From positions 1-64,000 of the forward strand of contig NZ_MAFC01000003.1 in assembly GCF_002013465.1 (NCBI RefSeq): 64,000 nucleotides of DNA, read 5' to 3'. Under the pieces are notes generated by a model, which saw only the letters and a list, made by a program, of their open reading frames with translations, was not told the DNA's origin and made no database searches. The DNA is from Mycobacterium sp. D16R12 (GTDB lineage: Bacteria; Actinomycetota; Actinomycetes; Mycobacteriales; Mycobacteriaceae). This document shows positions 46,813 to 57,485 of this stretch, one piece after another. The position numbers and the translations under genes are program-made. The first letter of the stretch is position 1. Every line of letters begins with the position of its first letter.

Positions 46813-47925
46813 TCAGACCGTACCGGCTGCGAGCGCCGTCTCGATGTCGGACAGCAGATCGTCGGTGTCCTCGATGCCCAGAGAGATGCGCGCGAACCCC
46901 TCCGGAACGGCGTCTCCCCAGCGGGCACGGCGATCCACCGAGGTGTGCACACCGCCAAAACTCGTGGCGGCCGCCAACAACGCGCTGTCACGCACCAGCG
47001 CGTGCACGGCGTCGGCATTGGCCAGTTCAATCGACACCAGCGAGCCGAACCGGCTCATCTGGGCCGATGCCACGGGATGGGACGGATCGCTCGCGAGCCC
47101 CGGGTACCGCACGGACGTCACCGCGGGATGTTCGCGCAGCATCGTGGCCAGCGCGATCGCGTTCTGACATTGACGCTCGAATCGCAACCCGGCGGTGGCC
47201 AGGCTCCGGGCCCCCAACCAGGCTTCGAAAGGACCCAAGATCGCTCCGGCCCGCGACCGTTCCTGCGCAACGGCCGACATGAGGTCCTCACGCGACCCCG
47301 CGACGTATCCGGCGATCAGGTCACTGTGACCCGAGAGCGCCTTCGTCGCGCTGGCGACCACCAGATCGGCGCCCAGTTCCAGCGGCAGCTGCCCCATCGG
47401 GGTGGCCGTGGTGTTGTCCACCACCAGCACACCGCCGCGCGCATGCGTTTCACGGGCCAGCAGAGCCAGGTCCACGACGTCGAGCCGCGGATTCGACGGG
47501 GTCTCGGCCACCACCACATCTGCCTGCGCGGCGGCGGCCACGATCTGGTCCGATGTGGCAGCGATCACGTTGATACCGAGCGCCGCAAGGTTTTCCGTGG
47601 CGTAGCGCCGTGTCTGGTAGTACCCGTCCTCCGGGACCACCAAGGTCTGCCCGGGGCAGATCAATGCGCGCAGCGTCGAGGCGATCGCCCCCATACCCGA
47701 GCCGAACACCAGCGCACCATCGGCGCGCTCGAGTGCCGCCAAGCCCGACTCCCATTGTCTCCAACTGGGATTGGACGCGCGCGCGTAGGTGTCCAGCGAG
47801 TCATCCTCGGGCACCGGCAGATGATAGGCGGAGGCGAACACCGGCCCCGCCAGAAAGGGTTGCCCGGCAACAGGTTCAGCGGTGGCGGCCACAACGGCCC
47901 GGGTCGATATCCCTGGCTCTGGCAT
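46813..47925 (-). CDS. PLP-dependent trans-sulphuration family enzyme
   Basis: A 370-aa Cys/Met-metabolism PLP enzyme resembling cystathionine gamma-lyase/synthase. Visible are the PLP-binding [39 protein letters not shown] and Schiff-base Lys in [14 protein letters not shown] 47925 ([11 protein letters not shown]) is the family-like start. It sits 4 bp downstream of the gpsA stop and 4 bp before the ddl start, so the three may be one operon. Exact reaction uncertain. Confidence 0.83.
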   Translation of the reverse strand: MPEPGISTRAVVAATAEPVAGQPFLAGPVFASAYHLPVPEDDSLDTYARASNPSWRQWESGLAALERADGALVFGSGMGAIASTLRALICPGQTLVVPEDGYYQTRRYATENLAALGINVIAATSDQIVAAAAQADVVVAETPSNPRLDVVDLALLARETHARGGVLVVDNTTATPMGQLPLELGADLVVASATKALSGHSDLIAGYVAGSREDLMSAVAQERSRAGAILGPFEAWLGARSLATAGLRFERQCQNAIALATMLREHPAVTSVRYPGLASDPSHPVASAQMSRFGSLVSIELANADAVHALVRDSALLAAATSFGGVHTSVDRRARWGDAVPEGFARISLGIEDTDDLLSDIETALAAGTV

Positions 47926-47929
47926 GTGC

Positions 47930-48928
47930 TTACTCCGGTTTGGTACTGCGCCCCAACAACTGAGCGACGGCATCGGTGACGCTCAGTCCGCGATGACAGA
48001 CGCCATGAACAGCTTCCGTGAGCGGCATCTCGACGTCATAGCTTGATGCCAGCGCCAGGATGGACTCACAGGAGGTGACTCCCTCCGCGACCCTACCGCC
48101 GGCGGCGTTACGCGCCTCTTGCAGCGTCTCACCACTGCCCAGCCGCATGCCGAAGGTCCGGTTCCGCGAATGTGTCGAGGTGCAGGTGGCCACCAGGTCA
48201 CCCACCCCCGCCAAGCCCGCAAGCGTGGTGTGGCTGGCGCCCAGGGCCAGCCCCAGCCGGGTGATCTCAGCCAGGCCGCGGGTGATGATGGTGGCGATCG
48301 TGTTCTCCCCCAAGCCGACTCCGGCGGCCATGCCGCAACTCAGGGCGATCACGTTTTTACACGCACCCCCCACCTCACAGCCCACGACATCGGCGTTGGT
48401 GTAAGGACGGAAGTAGCGCGTGGAGAACGCGCGCTGCAGGGCGACGGCCCTGGTCGAGTCGGTACACCCGATGACGGTGGCGGCGGGCTGGCCCGCCGCG
48501 ATCTCGCTGGCCAGATTCGGACCGGTGAGCACCGCGACCCGGCTGGGATCGGTGCCCAGCACCTGAGTGACGACCTGGCTCATCCGCATGAGCGTGCCCA
48601 CCTCGATCCCCTTGGCCAGGCTCACCACCGAGGACCCGGGTTCGATGAGGTCGGCCCAGGGCGTCAGGTTGGTGCGCAGAGACTGTGACGGCACCGCCAA
48701 CAACACCAGCTCGGCGCCCTGCAGGGCCTCCTGCGCCACCCCGGTGGCGACGATCGAGGCGGGCAGATCCACATCACTGAGATACACCGAGTTCCGATGC
48801 GTCGCGTTGATCTCATCAGCCAATTCGGATCGGCGTGCCCACAACCGGACATCGTGGCCTGCGTCGGCAAGCACCTTGCCCAACGCGGTCCCCCAGGAAC
48901 CAGCACCCATCACCGCAGCCGTGGCCAT
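47930..48928 (-). CDS. gpsA: Glycerol-3-phosphate dehydrogenase (NAD(P)+)
   Basis: Reduces dihydroxyacetone phosphate to sn-glycerol-3-phosphate for phospholipid synthesis. The 332-aa protein has the Rossmann motif [23 protein letters not shown], the LSGPNLA-type [12 protein letters not shown], active-site Lys in [10 protein letters not shown], and the C-terminal [17 protein letters not shown] 48928 has TAGGGT 7 nt upstream. Confidence 0.97.
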   Translation of the reverse strand: MATAAVMGAGSWGTALGKVLADAGHDVRLWARRSELADEINATHRNSVYLSDVDLPASIVATGVAQEALQGAELVLLAVPSQSLRTNLTPWADLIEPGSSVVSLAKGIEVGTLMRMSQVVTQVLGTDPSRVAVLTGPNLASEIAAGQPAATVIGCTDSTRAVALQRAFSTRYFRPYTNADVVGCEVGGACKNVIALSCGMAAGVGLGENTIATIITRGLAEITRLGLALGASHTTLAGLAGVGDLVATCTSTHSRNRTFGMRLGSGETLQEARNAAGGRVAEGVTSCESILALASSYDVEMPLTEAVHGVCHRGLSVTDAVAQLLGRSTKPE

Positions 48929-48935
48929 GGCAGAC

Positions 48936-48941
48936 ACCCTA
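48936..48941 (-). promoter_or_regulatory. -10 box of gpsA
   Basis: TAGGGT on the minus strand with 7 nt to ATG 48928, in the 28-bp gap to the divergent fbiD gene. Confidence 0.5.
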
Positions 48942-48956
48942 GCGGGGGCTGGCACC

Positions 48957-49580
48957 ATGGAGAATGTGGGCAGACAGGCTGACGCAGACTTCGGCGTGAT
49001 CATCGCGGTCAAAAACTTGGCGACCGCCAAGAGCCGCCTGGCACCCTCGCTCTCTGCACCCGAGCGGGAACGGCTGGTGCTGGGCATGCTGACGCACGCC
49101 ATCTCCGTGGCCTTCACCGCCGCCCGAACCGTCGCGGTGATCAGTCCCGATCCGGCGGCCAAGGCAGCGGCGGGACAGGCCGGGGCACGGTTCATCTTCG
49201 ATGACACTCCCGCACGCCACCCCGATCCACTGAACAACGCGTTACGCAGCGCCGCCACGCAGCTACGCGCATCGTCACCGAATCTTGTTGTGTTGCAGGC
49301 CGACCTTCCCGCGGTGACGGCCGAGGAATTCGCGGCCGCGATGCACGCTGCGCGAAATCATTCACGCAGTTTCGTCGCGGATCGGCACGGGACGGGCACC
49401 GCGGCACTATTCAGCACCGACGGCGACCTTGACCCCTTGTTCGGAATCGATTCGGCACGGCGACACCGGGATTCAGGAGCTGTCGAGCTCGCCGGGGATT
49501 GGCCCGGATTGCGCTGCGACGTGGATACCCTGGATGATCTGGCCGCGGCCCGCGAGCTGGGGGCCGCGCTACCGCTCTGA
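48957..49580 (+). CDS. fbiD: F420 biosynthesis guanylyltransferase FbiD (CofC family)
   Basis: A 207-aa nucleotidyltransferase of coenzyme F420 synthesis; the mycobacterial enzyme (Rv2983) activates phosphoenolpyruvate with GTP. It starts with [17 protein letters not shown] (substrate-binding KSRL), then [19 protein letters not shown] and [23 protein letters not shown] 48957 is the first plausible start after the divergent gpsA promoter. Links to the F420-using enzymes elsewhere in the window. Confidence 0.93.
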   Translation: MENVGRQADADFGVIIAVKNLATAKSRLAPSLSAPERERLVLGMLTHAISVAFTAARTVAVISPDPAAKAAAGQAGARFIFDDTPARHPDPLNNALRSAATQLRASSPNLVVLQADLPAVTAEEFAAAMHAARNHSRSFVADRHGTGTAALFSTDGDLDPLFGIDSARRHRDSGAVELAGDWPGLRCDVDTLDDLAAARELGAALPL

Positions 49581-49596
49581 GCCGCTCCGGTAACTC

Positions 49597-49602
49597 TATG
49601 AT
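49597..49602 (+). promoter_or_regulatory. -10 box of ppk
   Basis: TATGAT with 7 nt to GTG 49610. It overlaps an in-frame ATG at 49598, which therefore cannot be the start if this is the promoter. Confidence 0.55.
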
Positions 49603-49609
49603 CACAAGG

Positions 49610-51739
49610 GTGACCACACCCAGCGTTCCCCCGGCCGCAACCACGATCGCGTCGGCTGAGGAGCTGCCCGAAGACCGGTACCTCAACCGGGAGCTCTCGT
49701 GGCTGGATTTCAACACGCGCGTGCTGGCTCTGGCCGCCGACGAATCCCTGCCCATCCTGGAGCGCGCCAAGTTCCTGGCGATCTTCGCGTCCAACCTGGA
49801 CGAGTTCTACATGGTCCGCGTCGCCGGTCTGAAACGCCGCGACGAGACGGGGTTGTCGGTGCGTTCGGCCGACGGCCTGTCGCCACGCGAGCAGCTGAAA
49901 CTGATTGGTGAGCGCACACAGGAGATCTCGATCCAGCACGCCCGGGTGTTCAGCGACTCGGTGCGGCCCGAGCTCGCCGAGAACGGCATCTTCGTCGTCA
50001 CCTGGGCCGATCTGTCGGAGAACGAGCGCAGTTATCTCTCCTCTTATTTCACCGACCAGGTCTTCCCGGTACTGACCCCGCTGGCGGTCGACCCGGCGCA
50101 TCCGTTCCCCTATATATCCGGCCTGAGCCTGAACCTGGCGATCACCGTCCAGGTTCCCGAGACGGGCGGTCAGCATTTCGCCCGAATCAAGGTGCCTGAC
50201 AACGTCGATCGATTCGTGAGGCTGCGTAGCCCCGATAGTGCCGAATCCGCTCAGGCCGCCCACACCTCGCGCTTCCTGCCCATGGAAGAACTCATCGCCG
50301 CACACCTGTCGGCGCTGTTCCCGGGACTGGAAGTCGTCGAGCATCATGCATTCCGCATCACTCGGAACGCAGATTTCGAGGTAGAGGAAGACCGGGACGA
50401 GGATCTTCTGCAGGCACTCGAAAGAGAATTGGCCCGGCGGCGATTCGGTTCACCGGTGCGGCTCGAGGTCGCCGACGATATGACCGAGCACATGCTCGAA
50501 CTGCTGTTGCGCGAGCTGGACGTGCATCCGGGTGATGTGGTTCAGGTGCCAGGGCTGCTCGACCTGTCCTGCCTGTGGCAGGTCTATGGCGTGGATCGCC
50601 CCGCGCTCAAGGACCCGACATTCGTGCCGGCGACCCATCCCGCATTCGGTCAAGGCGAGACACCGAAGAGCATCTTCTCCACCTTGCGCGATGGTGACGT
50701 CCTCGTGCATCACCCTTACGACTCGTTTTCCACCAGCGTGCAACGGTTTATCGAGCAGGCCGCCGCCGACCCGCAGGTGCTGGCCATCAAGCAGACGCTG
50801 TACCGCACCTCCGGCGACTCTCCCATCGTCAACTCGCTCATCGACGCTGCAGAGGCCGGCAAGCAGGTGGTAGCGCTGGTGGAGATCAAGGCGCGCTTCG
50901 ATGAGCAGGCCAACATCAAGTGGGCTCGCGCACTGGAAGATGCGGGTGTGCACGTGGTCTACGGCTTGATCGGCCTCAAGACCCATTGCAAGACGGCGCT
51001 GGTGGTGCGCCGTGAGGGCTCTGCCATCCGCCGGTACTGCCATATCGGGACGGGAAACTACAACCCGAAGACCGCCCGGCTCTATGAGGATGTCGGCTTG
51101 CTGACCAGTGCGCCCGAGATCGGTGCGGACCTGACCGATCTGTTCAACTCCCTCACCGGATACTCGCGGAAGGTCTCCTATCGCAACCTGTTAGTAGCGC
51201 CGCACGGAATTCGCGCCGGAATCATCGACCGCATAGACCGTGAGATCTCCGCGCATCGGGCAGGGCAGGACGCCCGCATCCGGCTGAAGATGAACGCATT
51301 GGTCGACGAGCAGGTCATCGATGCGCTGTACCGAGCCTCCCAGGCCGGAGTCCCCGTCGAGGTCGTGGTGCGTGGGATCTGCGCGCTGCGGCCCGGAGTT
51401 CCCGAGTACTCCGGCACCGTGACGGTGCGATCCATTCTCGGCCGGTTCCTTGAACATTCGCGCATCATTCACTTCAACGCCATCGAAGAATTCTGGATCG
51501 GCAGTGCGGACATGATGCATCGTAATCTGGACAGACGAGTCGAGGTCCTTGCCCGCGTCACCGACCCCAAACTCACCGCACAGCTCGACGACATGTTCAC
51601 CTCCGCGTTGGATTCCCGGACCCGCTGCTGGGAACTGCAGTCCGATGGCCAATGGTTGGCTTCGCCTGCGGACGGCGAGGAGGTGCGCGACCATCAGGTT
51701 GAAATGATGAAACGGCACCGCTCGCAGAACGTGAGCTAG
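49610..51739 (+). CDS. ppk: Polyphosphate kinase 1
   Basis: PPK1 polymerises the terminal phosphate of ATP into polyphosphate. The 709-aa protein shows [46 protein letters not shown], the phospho-His motif [23 protein letters not shown] and [13 protein letters not shown] 49610 is preferred over ATG 49598 because of the TATGAT -10 box that overlaps the latter. Downstream is mutT1, as in M. tuberculosis Rv2984-Rv2985. Confidence 0.97.
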   Translation: MTTPSVPPAATTIASAEELPEDRYLNRELSWLDFNTRVLALAADESLPILERAKFLAIFASNLDEFYMVRVAGLKRRDETGLSVRSADGLSPREQLKLIGERTQEISIQHARVFSDSVRPELAENGIFVVTWADLSENERSYLSSYFTDQVFPVLTPLAVDPAHPFPYISGLSLNLAITVQVPETGGQHFARIKVPDNVDRFVRLRSPDSAESAQAAHTSRFLPMEELIAAHLSALFPGLEVVEHHAFRITRNADFEVEEDRDEDLLQALERELARRRFGSPVRLEVADDMTEHMLELLLRELDVHPGDVVQVPGLLDLSCLWQVYGVDRPALKDPTFVPATHPAFGQGETPKSIFSTLRDGDVLVHHPYDSFSTSVQRFIEQAAADPQVLAIKQTLYRTSGDSPIVNSLIDAAEAGKQVVALVEIKARFDEQANIKWARALEDAGVHVVYGLIGLKTHCKTALVVRREGSAIRRYCHIGTGNYNPKTARLYEDVGLLTSAPEIGADLTDLFNSLTGYSRKVSYRNLLVAPHGIRAGIIDRIDREISAHRAGQDARIRLKMNALVDEQVIDALYRASQAGVPVEVVVRGICALRPGVPEYSGTVTVRSILGRFLEHSRIIHFNAIEEFWIGSADMMHRNLDRRVEVLARVTDPKLTAQLDDMFTSALDSRTRCWELQSDGQWLASPADGEEVRDHQVEMMKRHRSQNVS

Positions 51740-51783
51740 CCCAGGTTCTTCCGGCTGAACACCTCTCCCCCGAAGGAGCTTTC

Positions 51784-52704
51784 GTGCCCGATCCGACCAC
51801 CCGGACCGGTGCGGCGGTCCTTGCCGCCGGAGCCGCGCTCTGGCGGTACAAGGACGATCCGGCCGGCGCCATCGAAGTAGCACTGGTGCACCGGCCACGG
51901 TACGACGATTGGTCATTGCCGAAGGGGAAGCTGGACCCTGGTGAGACGGCGGCAATCGCCGCGGTTCGTGAGATCGCCGAAGAGACCGGATTCACCGCGC
52001 GGCTCGGCAGACGATTGCCCTCGGTGAGTTATCCGGTGACACAGGGAACCAAACGCGTCAGATACTGGGCGGCACAAGCTTTGGATGGCAAGTTCGAGGC
52101 CAACCATGAAGTCGATGAGATTCAATGGCTACCGATAACACGGGCGATCAAGATGGTCAGCTACGCCATTGACCGGAAAGTGCTGCGAAACTTCGCAAAG
52201 CATGAGATTGACACTCGGACATTGATCATTGTCCGCCACGGAAAAGCGGGGCGAAAGGAACGCTATTCCGGGGACGACACCCTGCGGCCACTGGACAAGA
52301 AAGGTCGCGCACAGGCGGAGGCGCTCACCAGTCAATTACTCGCATTCGGCGCCAGTGCCATTCACGCCGCCGATCGATTGCGCTGTCGTCAGACTGTGGA
52401 ACCGCTTGCCGAGGAACTGAACACGGTGATCTACAGCGAGCCCGCGCTCAGTGAAGAGGCCTACTGGGCCGACCGGAAGCGCGCACATCGCCGAATTCTC
52501 GAAATCGCGGAATCCGACGGCGTGCAGGTGGTATGCACTCAGGGACGGGTCATCCCGGATCTCATCGATTGGTGGGCGGCTCGCGATGGCGTCCGCCCCG
52601 ACAAGTCACGTAACCGCAAGGGCAGCATGTGGGTGCTGTCGATACACGGCCAGAAGCTGGTGGCCGCAGATCATCTGGACAGCCCGCTGCCCGCCGGGAG
52701 CTGA
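51784..52704 (+). CDS. mutT1: MutT1: Nudix plus histidine-phosphatase fusion
   Basis: A 306-aa two-domain protein. The N-terminal Nudix box is [23 protein letters not shown]; the C-terminal histidine phosphatase domain has the RHG motif ([10 protein letters not shown]) and [16 protein letters not shown]. In M. tuberculosis and M. smegmatis this fusion cleans 8-oxo-(d)GTP and diadenosine polyphosphates. GTG 51784 has GAAGGAG 6 nt upstream. Confidence 0.93.
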   Translation: MPDPTTRTGAAVLAAGAALWRYKDDPAGAIEVALVHRPRYDDWSLPKGKLDPGETAAIAAVREIAEETGFTARLGRRLPSVSYPVTQGTKRVRYWAAQALDGKFEANHEVDEIQWLPITRAIKMVSYAIDRKVLRNFAKHEIDTRTLIIVRHGKAGRKERYSGDDTLRPLDKKGRAQAEALTSQLLAFGASAIHAADRLRCRQTVEPLAEELNTVIYSEPALSEEAYWADRKRAHRRILEIAESDGVQVVCTQGRVIPDLIDWWAARDGVRPDKSRNRKGSMWVLSIHGQKLVAADHLDSPLPAGS

Positions 52705-52721
52705 CGTACGGGCTTCCCCCC

Positions 52722-52822
52722 GAAATGCATATGGGGACTACTCCCTCGAGGTGTGACAGCTGACTGCCGCACTACCCCTGACATGCTCATGGGGACTAGC
52801 CCTGAAATGCAACATCGGGCCC
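52722..52822 (+). repeat. Degenerate ~25-bp tandem motif downstream of mutT1
   Basis: Copies at 52722-52745 and 52780-52803 share GAxATGC..ATGGGGACTA..CCCT. A third, weaker copy at 52804-52822 begins GAAATGCA and merges into the hupB terminator hairpin. Copies are spaced 58 and 24 bp. Function unknown. Confidence 0.5.
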
Positions 52823-52845
52823 CACCCTGAGGTGGGACCCGATGT
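52812..52845. terminator. Strong hairpin between mutT1 and hupB
   Basis: A 15-bp stem with one mismatch (ACATCGGG-C-CCCACC / GGTGGG-A-CCCGATGT) and a CTGA loop, 10 bp past the hupB stop. It serves two convergent genes; the hupB side continues TTGCATTTC. Confidence 0.7.
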
Positions 52846-52854
52846 CGGCTGAAA

Positions 52855-53490
52855 CTACTTGCGGCCCTTCTTGGCAGGAGCCTTCTTGGCCGGCGCCTTC
52901 TTGGCGGGAGCCTTGGTCGCGGCCTTCTTGGCGGGAGCCTTGGTCACGGCCTTCTTCACGGGAGCGGCCTTCTTGACCACTGCCTTCTTCACGGGAGCCT
53001 TCTTGGCGGGAGCGGCCTTCTTGACGACCACTGCCTTCTTGACCGGCGCCTTCTTGGCAGGAGCGGCAACCTTCTTGACCACTGCCTTCTTGACCGGAGC
53101 GGCCTTCTTGGCAGGAGCCTTCTTGGCCGGGGCGGCCTTCTTGGCGGCGGCACGCTTGGCCGGGGCGGCGGTGGAGCCACGCTTCACAGCGGGACCGTCG
53201 GCCGGAAGCTTCTGCGAGCCAGAGACAACCGCCTTGAACTGTGCACCGGGACGGAACGTCGGGACCGACGTCGGCTTCACCTTGACGGTCTCACCGGTGC
53301 GCGGGTTACGGGCGACGCGCGCGGCACGGCGGCGCTGCTCGAAAACACCAAATCCGGTGATGGTCACGCTCTCACCCTTATGCACGGTGCGAACGATGGT
53401 GTCGACGACGTGCTCCACCGCGGCGGTGGCTTGCCGGCGATCCGAGCCCAATTTCTGTGTCAGAACGTCGATGAGCTCTGCTTTGTTCAT
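52855..53490 (-). CDS. hupB: DNA-binding protein HU (HupB) with Lys-rich tail
   Basis: A 211-aa mycobacterial nucleoid protein. Residues 1-90 form the HU fold ([20 protein letters not shown]..., [22 protein letters not shown]); residues about 110-211 are Ala/Lys repeats ([17 protein letters not shown] units) like histone H1, able to bind DNA and be acetylated or methylated. The encoding DNA is repetitive. ATG 53490 has GGAGGG 6 nt upstream. Located as in M. tuberculosis (Rv2986c) next to leuD. Confidence 0.97.
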   Translation of the reverse strand: MNKAELIDVLTQKLGSDRRQATAAVEHVVDTIVRTVHKGESVTITGFGVFEQRRRAARVARNPRTGETVKVKPTSVPTFRPGAQFKAVVSGSQKLPADGPAVKRGSTAAPAKRAAAKKAAPAKKAPAKKAAPVKKAVVKKVAAPAKKAPVKKAVVVKKAAPAKKAPVKKAVVKKAAPVKKAVTKAPAKKAATKAPAKKAPAKKAPAKKGRK

Positions 53491-53633
53491 GTAAAACCCT
53501 CCGAAGCCAGTGGTCCACTTTGAACCGACTTCGAACACGGTAAACCCAACTGCACCTGATTTCCAAGTGCCACGCGTAATTTCGGCAAAATTCTCTGAGC
53601 TTTTTATCGGGCCATATGCCGACCAAAAGCAAT

Positions 53634-53652
53634 GCCCTTGCCCCCCAAGGGC
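53634..53652 (-). terminator. Terminator after leuCD
   Basis: GCCCTTG-GGGGG-CAAGGGC (minus strand) has a 7-bp stem followed by ATTGCTTTT, 10 bp past the leuD stop. Confidence 0.6.
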
Positions 53653-53662
53653 GCCCAATCAG

Positions 53663-54262
53663 CTACTCAGAAGGCTCCAAAGTACGGGGTTTGAACTTCG
53701 GCCGTGACGCCTCAAAAGCCGCAATTTCGTCGACTTTTCGCAGCGTAAGGCCTATATCGTCCAATCCTTCGAGCAGCCGCCACCGGGTGTAGTCGTCAAT
53801 CTCAAACGGCACCACCACCGTTCCGGCGGTCACTGTCCGATCCTCAAGATTCACAGTGAGTTCCAAACCTGGATTCTGCTCGATCAGTTTCCACAGCAGC
53901 TCGATGTTGGACTGATCCACCAGTCCCGCAACCAGACCGGCCTTACCGGAGTTGCCCCGGAAGATGTCTCCGAAACGGGACGACAGTACTACTCGAAATC
54001 CGAAGTCCATCAAGGCCCACACGGCATGCTCGCGGGATGATCCGGTGCCGAAATCAGGTCCGGCGACAAGGACACTGCCCCGGTTGAACGGTTCCAGATT
54101 GAGAATGAACGAGGGATCGGTACGCCAGCTGGCGAAGAGCCCGTCCTCGAAACCCGTTCGGGTGACACGCTTGAGATACACCGCCGGGATGATCTGATCG
54201 GTATCGACGTTGGAACGACGCAGCGCCACACCAATTCCGGTGTGAGTGTCGAATGCCTCCAC
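53663..54262 (-). CDS. leuD: 3-isopropylmalate dehydratase small subunit
   Basis: LeuD pairs with LeuC to convert 2- to 3-isopropylmalate in leucine synthesis. The 199-aa protein contains [30 protein letters not shown] and [10 protein letters not shown], the swivel-domain motifs of aconitase-type small subunits. It lies 20 bp after leuC. Confidence 0.97.
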   Translation of the reverse strand: MEAFDTHTGIGVALRRSNVDTDQIIPAVYLKRVTRTGFEDGLFASWRTDPSFILNLEPFNRGSVLVAGPDFGTGSSREHAVWALMDFGFRVVLSSRFGDIFRGNSGKAGLVAGLVDQSNIELLWKLIEQNPGLELTVNLEDRTVTAGTVVVPFEIDDYTRWRLLEGLDDIGLTLRKVDEIAAFEASRPKFKPRTLEPSE

Positions 54263-54282
54263 TATTTCCTCTCCCTGCTGCT

Positions 54283-55725
54283 CTAGAGCGCGGATTTTGC
54301 CAAATCAGCTGGCGATGAGAGCTTTCCCCGCACCGCGGTGGCCGCGGCGACGGCCGGTGACACCAAGTGAGTACGGCCGCCCTTACCCTGGCGCCCCTCG
54401 AAGTTTCGGTTGGACGTCGAGGCGCATCGCTGCCCCGGAGACAGCTGATCGGGATTCATGCCCAGACACATCGAGCAGCCCGCCTGACGCCATTGAGCGC
54501 CCGCGGCGGTGAATACCTGGCCCAGCCCCTCGGATTCGGCCTGCGCGCGCACCCGCATCGAGCCGGGAACGATGAGCATGGTGACCCCCTCGGCCACTTT
54601 CCGGTCCCGCAGCACCTCGGCCACCGCCCGCAGATCCTCGATCCGCCCGTTGGTGCAGGACCCGACGAACACGGTGTCCACCGGAATCTCACGCATCGGG
54701 GTACCCGGGGTGAGATCCATGTAGGTCAGCGCCTTCTCGGCTGCCAGCCGCTCCTCCTCGTCAGCCATCTGCTCTGGATCAGGAACATCGGCGCTCAAGG
54801 GCACCCCCTGGCCCGGATTGGTACCCCAGGTGACAAAAGGCGCCAAAGTACTGGCATCGATGTGCACTTCGGCGTCGAACTGAGCGCCATCGTCGGTGCG
54901 CAGCGAGTCCCATTCGGCCACAGCGGCATCCCACAGCTCACCCTTGGGCGCGTGCGAACGGTCCTTGAGATAGGCATATGTCGTCTCGTCGGGGGCGACC
55001 ATTCCTGCTCGCGCGCCCGCCTCAATAGACATATTGCACATAGTCATTCGGGCTTCCATCGACATCTCCTCGACGGCCTGCCCCCGGTACTCCAGGACAT
55101 ACCCCTGACCGCCACCGGTGCCGATCTTGGCGATGACCGCCAAAATGACATCCTTGCTGGTAACGCCGGTCGGCAGGGGGCCGTCGATGTTGATGGACAT
55201 GGTCCGAAAGGGCCTCAGCGGCAAGGTCTGCGTGGCCATCACGTGCTCGACCTCGGAAGTCCCGATGCCCATGGCCAGCGCTCCGAATGCTCCGTGCGTG
55301 GAAGTGTGGCTGTCACCGCACACGACGGTGGTGCCCGGCTGGGTCAAACCCAGCTGCGGACCGACCACGTGCACGATGCCCTGTTCGGCGTCGCCCATCG
55401 GGTGTAGGCGGATGCCGAATTCTGCGCAGTTGCGTCGCAGCGTCTCCACCTGAGTACGTGACACCGGATCGGCGATCGGCTTGTCGATATCAATCGTCGG
55501 CACATTGTGGTCCTCGGTCGCGATCGTCAGATCCGGCCGACGCACCGGGCGCCCTGCGAGCCTCAGACCGTCGAAGGCCTGAGGGCTGGTCACCTCATGG
55601 ACCAAATGCAGATCGATATAGATGAGGTCGGGCTCACGCGCCTCACCCTCACCGGTTCCGCGTACCACTACGTGGGAGTCCCAGACCTTCTCTGCCAGGG
55701 TCCGGGGCTGTTGGACACTAGTCAT
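54283..55725 (-). CDS. leuC: 3-isopropylmalate dehydratase large subunit
   Basis: The iron-sulphur subunit of the enzyme. The 480-aa protein has the cluster ligands VGSCTNGR and [10 protein letters not shown], and [28 protein letters not shown] typical of LeuC. ATG 55725 is preferred (GGAG 6 nt upstream; length matches Rv2988c); ATG 55728 and 55743 are in frame. A palindromic region with the divergent IclR gene lies immediately upstream. Confidence 0.96.
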   Translation of the reverse strand: MTSVQQPRTLAEKVWDSHVVVRGTGEGEAREPDLIYIDLHLVHEVTSPQAFDGLRLAGRPVRRPDLTIATEDHNVPTIDIDKPIADPVSRTQVETLRRNCAEFGIRLHPMGDAEQGIVHVVGPQLGLTQPGTTVVCGDSHTSTHGAFGALAMGIGTSEVEHVMATQTLPLRPFRTMSINIDGPLPTGVTSKDVILAVIAKIGTGGGQGYVLEYRGQAVEEMSMEARMTMCNMSIEAGARAGMVAPDETTYAYLKDRSHAPKGELWDAAVAEWDSLRTDDGAQFDAEVHIDASTLAPFVTWGTNPGQGVPLSADVPDPEQMADEEERLAAEKALTYMDLTPGTPMREIPVDTVFVGSCTNGRIEDLRAVAEVLRDRKVAEGVTMLIVPGSMRVRAQAESEGLGQVFTAAGAQWRQAGCSMCLGMNPDQLSPGQRCASTSNRNFEGRQGKGGRTHLVSPAVAAATAVRGKLSSPADLAKSAL

Positions 55726-55746
55726 CATTGGCTCCGTGCTCATTGC

Positions 55747-55784
55747 GTCTCATTATTTGGAACGCTAGTATCGTTCCGTGAGAC
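55747..55784. promoter_or_regulatory. leuC/IclR divergent operator
   Basis: Nested inverted repeats: GTCTCA...TGAGAC (55747-55752, 55779-55784) surrounds GGAACG-N7-CGTTCC (55759-55764, 55772-55777). TAGTAT (55766-55771) in the spacer is a -10 box 6 nt before the IclR GTG. An IclR dimer here could autoregulate and control leuCD. Confidence 0.55.
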
Positions 55785-56479
55785 AGCATAGCGGTATCGG
55801 CGTTCTCGACAAAGCGGTGCAGGTCCTGACCGCCATTGGCGACTCCCCCTGCGGACTGGCCGAATTGTGCGAGCGCACGGGACTCCCCCGTGCCACCGCG
55901 CATCGATTGGCAGCGGGGCTGGAGGTGCACCGATTCCTGTCCCGCGACGGTGCCGGGCAGTGGCAGCTCGGCGCCGGGCTGACCGAACTCGCCGCGCACG
56001 TCAACGATCCGCTGCTGAGCGCCAGCGCGCAGGTGCTGCCAAAACTGCGTGAGATCACCGGCGAGAGCGTGCAGCTCTACCGCCGAGAAGGCACGGTACG
56101 CATATGCGTGGCGGCGCTCGAACCACCAGCGGGGCTTCGCGATACCGTGCCGGTTGGTTCACGTCTGCCCATGTCTGCCGGATCGGGCGCCAAAGTTCTG
56201 CTTGCCCACAGTGATACGGCCATTCAGGCGGCGGTACTGCCCGGCGCGACGTTCACCGACCGCGCCTTGGCCGACGTGCGCAAGCGGGGCTGGGCGCAGA
56301 GCGCGGCCGAACGCGAGGCCGGAGTCGCCAGCGTATCGGCGCCCGTTCGCGATCGGCACGGCAATGTCGTTGCGGCGATATCGGTTTCCGGCCCGATCGA
56401 TCGGATGGGTCGACGGCCGGGAGCGCGCTGGGCCGCCGATCTCGTTGCCGCCTCCGAGGCCATAACTGCCCGGCTTTAA
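55778..56479 (+). CDS. IclR-family regulator of leucine genes
   Basis: A 233-aa IclR regulator divergent from leuCD. The N-terminal winged helix (DSPCGLAELCERTGLPRATAHRLAAGLE) precedes an effector domain with the VGSRLPMSAGSGAKVLLAH segment typical of the family. Homologues in this position (Rv2989; NdgR or LtbR in other actinobacteria) control leucine/tryptophan genes. The start is GTG with TAGTAT 6 nt upstream (leaderless). Confidence 0.92.
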   Translation: MRQHSGIGVLDKAVQVLTAIGDSPCGLAELCERTGLPRATAHRLAAGLEVHRFLSRDGAGQWQLGAGLTELAAHVNDPLLSASAQVLPKLREITGESVQLYRREGTVRICVAALEPPAGLRDTVPVGSRLPMSAGSGAKVLLAHSDTAIQAAVLPGATFTDRALADVRKRGWAQSAAEREAGVASVSAPVRDRHGNVVAAISVSGPIDRMGRRPGARWAADLVAASEAITARL

Positions 56480-56482
56480 GCT
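56477..56482 (+). promoter_or_regulatory. -10 box for the FDOR gene
   Basis: TAAGCT with 6 nt to ATG 56489. The box begins with the stop codon TAA of the IclR gene. Confidence 0.45.
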
Positions 56483-56488
56483 CCGATT

Positions 56489-56986
56489 ATGGGAAGCAAT
56501 CAGCGCTCGCAGATCGTCATGTCCGACGAAGAGATCACCGAGTTCATAAACAATTCGCGCACCACGACCATGGCGACCATCGGCGCCGATAGCCAGCCGC
56601 ACCTGGTGGCCATGTGGTACGCCGTGATCGATGGCGAGCTGTGGTTCGAGACCAAGGCCAAGTCACAGAAGGTGGTGAACCTCAAACGCGATCCGAGAAT
56701 CACCTGCCTGATCGAAGACGGACTCACCTACGACACGCTGCGCGGGGTATCGATCGAGGGCCAGGCCGAGATCGTCGAGGACGCGGACAAACTCTTCGAG
56801 GTCGGCATCAGCGTCTTCGAGCGCTACACCGCGCCGTACACCGAGGAGATGAAACCCATCGTCGAGGCGATGCTCAACAAGCGCATCGCAGTCCGGGTGC
56901 GAACTGCCCGCATCCGGTCCTGGGATCACCGCAAGCTCGGCCTGCCCGCGATGCCCCTTGGCGGGTCGACGGCACCGCAGCAGTAG
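56489..56986 (+). CDS. F420/flavin-dependent pyridoxamine-oxidase-fold protein
   Basis: A 165-aa split-beta-barrel protein of the flavin/deazaflavin oxidoreductase (FDOR) group, corresponding to Rv2991. It shows ITEFINNSRTTTMATIGADSQPHLVAMWYAVIDGELWFET and the K(S)xKVVNLKRDPRITCLIEDG cofactor-binding segment. Whether F420 or FMN is used cannot be read from sequence. The start fits a leaderless layout (TAAGCT at 6 nt). Confidence 0.88.
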   Translation: MGSNQRSQIVMSDEEITEFINNSRTTTMATIGADSQPHLVAMWYAVIDGELWFETKAKSQKVVNLKRDPRITCLIEDGLTYDTLRGVSIEGQAEIVEDADKLFEVGISVFERYTAPYTEEMKPIVEAMLNKRIAVRVRTARIRSWDHRKLGLPAMPLGGSTAPQQ

Positions 56987-56994
56987 GTACGGCG

Positions 56995-57297
56995 GTGGGC
57001 CAGCTCGCACGCGATGCGTTCGACTCCTTTCGCGAGGGTCTGCGGCACAAGAAGATCAAGCGGCCATTGAGCGACGCGCTGGTCCACCACCTCGACACCG
57101 GCGAAACGGCCGCGGAGCACAGCGATCGGATCCGTGAGCTGTGCGCCGAAACCCTCGATATCGAGGTGAACGTCAAGAGAGCCGGCACGCATCAAGCGCG
57201 CAAATTCGTGATCTGGACCTTGCGGGGGCGCCATCCTGAACTGACCGAGGAAGCGTTGCGCATGTTGGGCGACTACCGCGCCGAAGGCTGGCTATAG
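56995..57297 (+). CDS. Conserved hypothetical protein
   Basis: A 100-aa basic, charged protein I do not recognise (starts MGQLARDAFDSFREGLRHKK). It has no membrane segment, signal or cysteine motif. GTG 56995, 8 bp after the FDOR stop, suggests co-transcription. The frame is open much further upstream, but that part is antisense-type shadow of the FDOR gene. It is probably real because codon use follows the genome pattern. Confidence 0.6.
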   Translation: MGQLARDAFDSFREGLRHKKIKRPLSDALVHHLDTGETAAEHSDRIRELCAETLDIEVNVKRAGTHQARKFVIWTLRGRHPELTEEALRMLGDYRAEGWL

Positions 57298-57313
57298 ATT
57301 TCGCATTGAGAGC

Positions 57314-57389
57314 TGGTACCCCCGATGGGATTCGAACCCACGCTACCGCCGTGAGAGGGCGGCGTCCTAGGCCGCTAGACGACGGGGGC
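57314..57389 (-). tRNA. tRNA-Glu (CTC anticodon)
   Basis: Cloverleaf with acceptor GCCCCCG/CGGGGGT, T-loop GGTTCGAATCC, and anticodon stem CCGCC-loop CTCTCAC-GGCGG giving CTC. The 3' CCA is encoded (57314-57316). The first pair is a G-U wobble. Confidence 0.97.
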
Positions 57390-57485
57390 TAGAACATTCC
57401 ATGCGACGCGCGAGGCGCGCAGACTTGACAGTCTAGCTCACCGGCGTGCATCACACCAAATCACTTGTTGTGCAAATGATTTGCG

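Noticed and set aside
46441..47979. 512-codon frame antisense to ddl and the PLP enzyme
   Set aside because: Spans two real genes on the opposite strand; composition is that of a shadow frame.
52859..53494. 211-codon frame antisense to hupB
   Set aside because: It is the complement of the Ala/Lys repeat, which is open on both strands.
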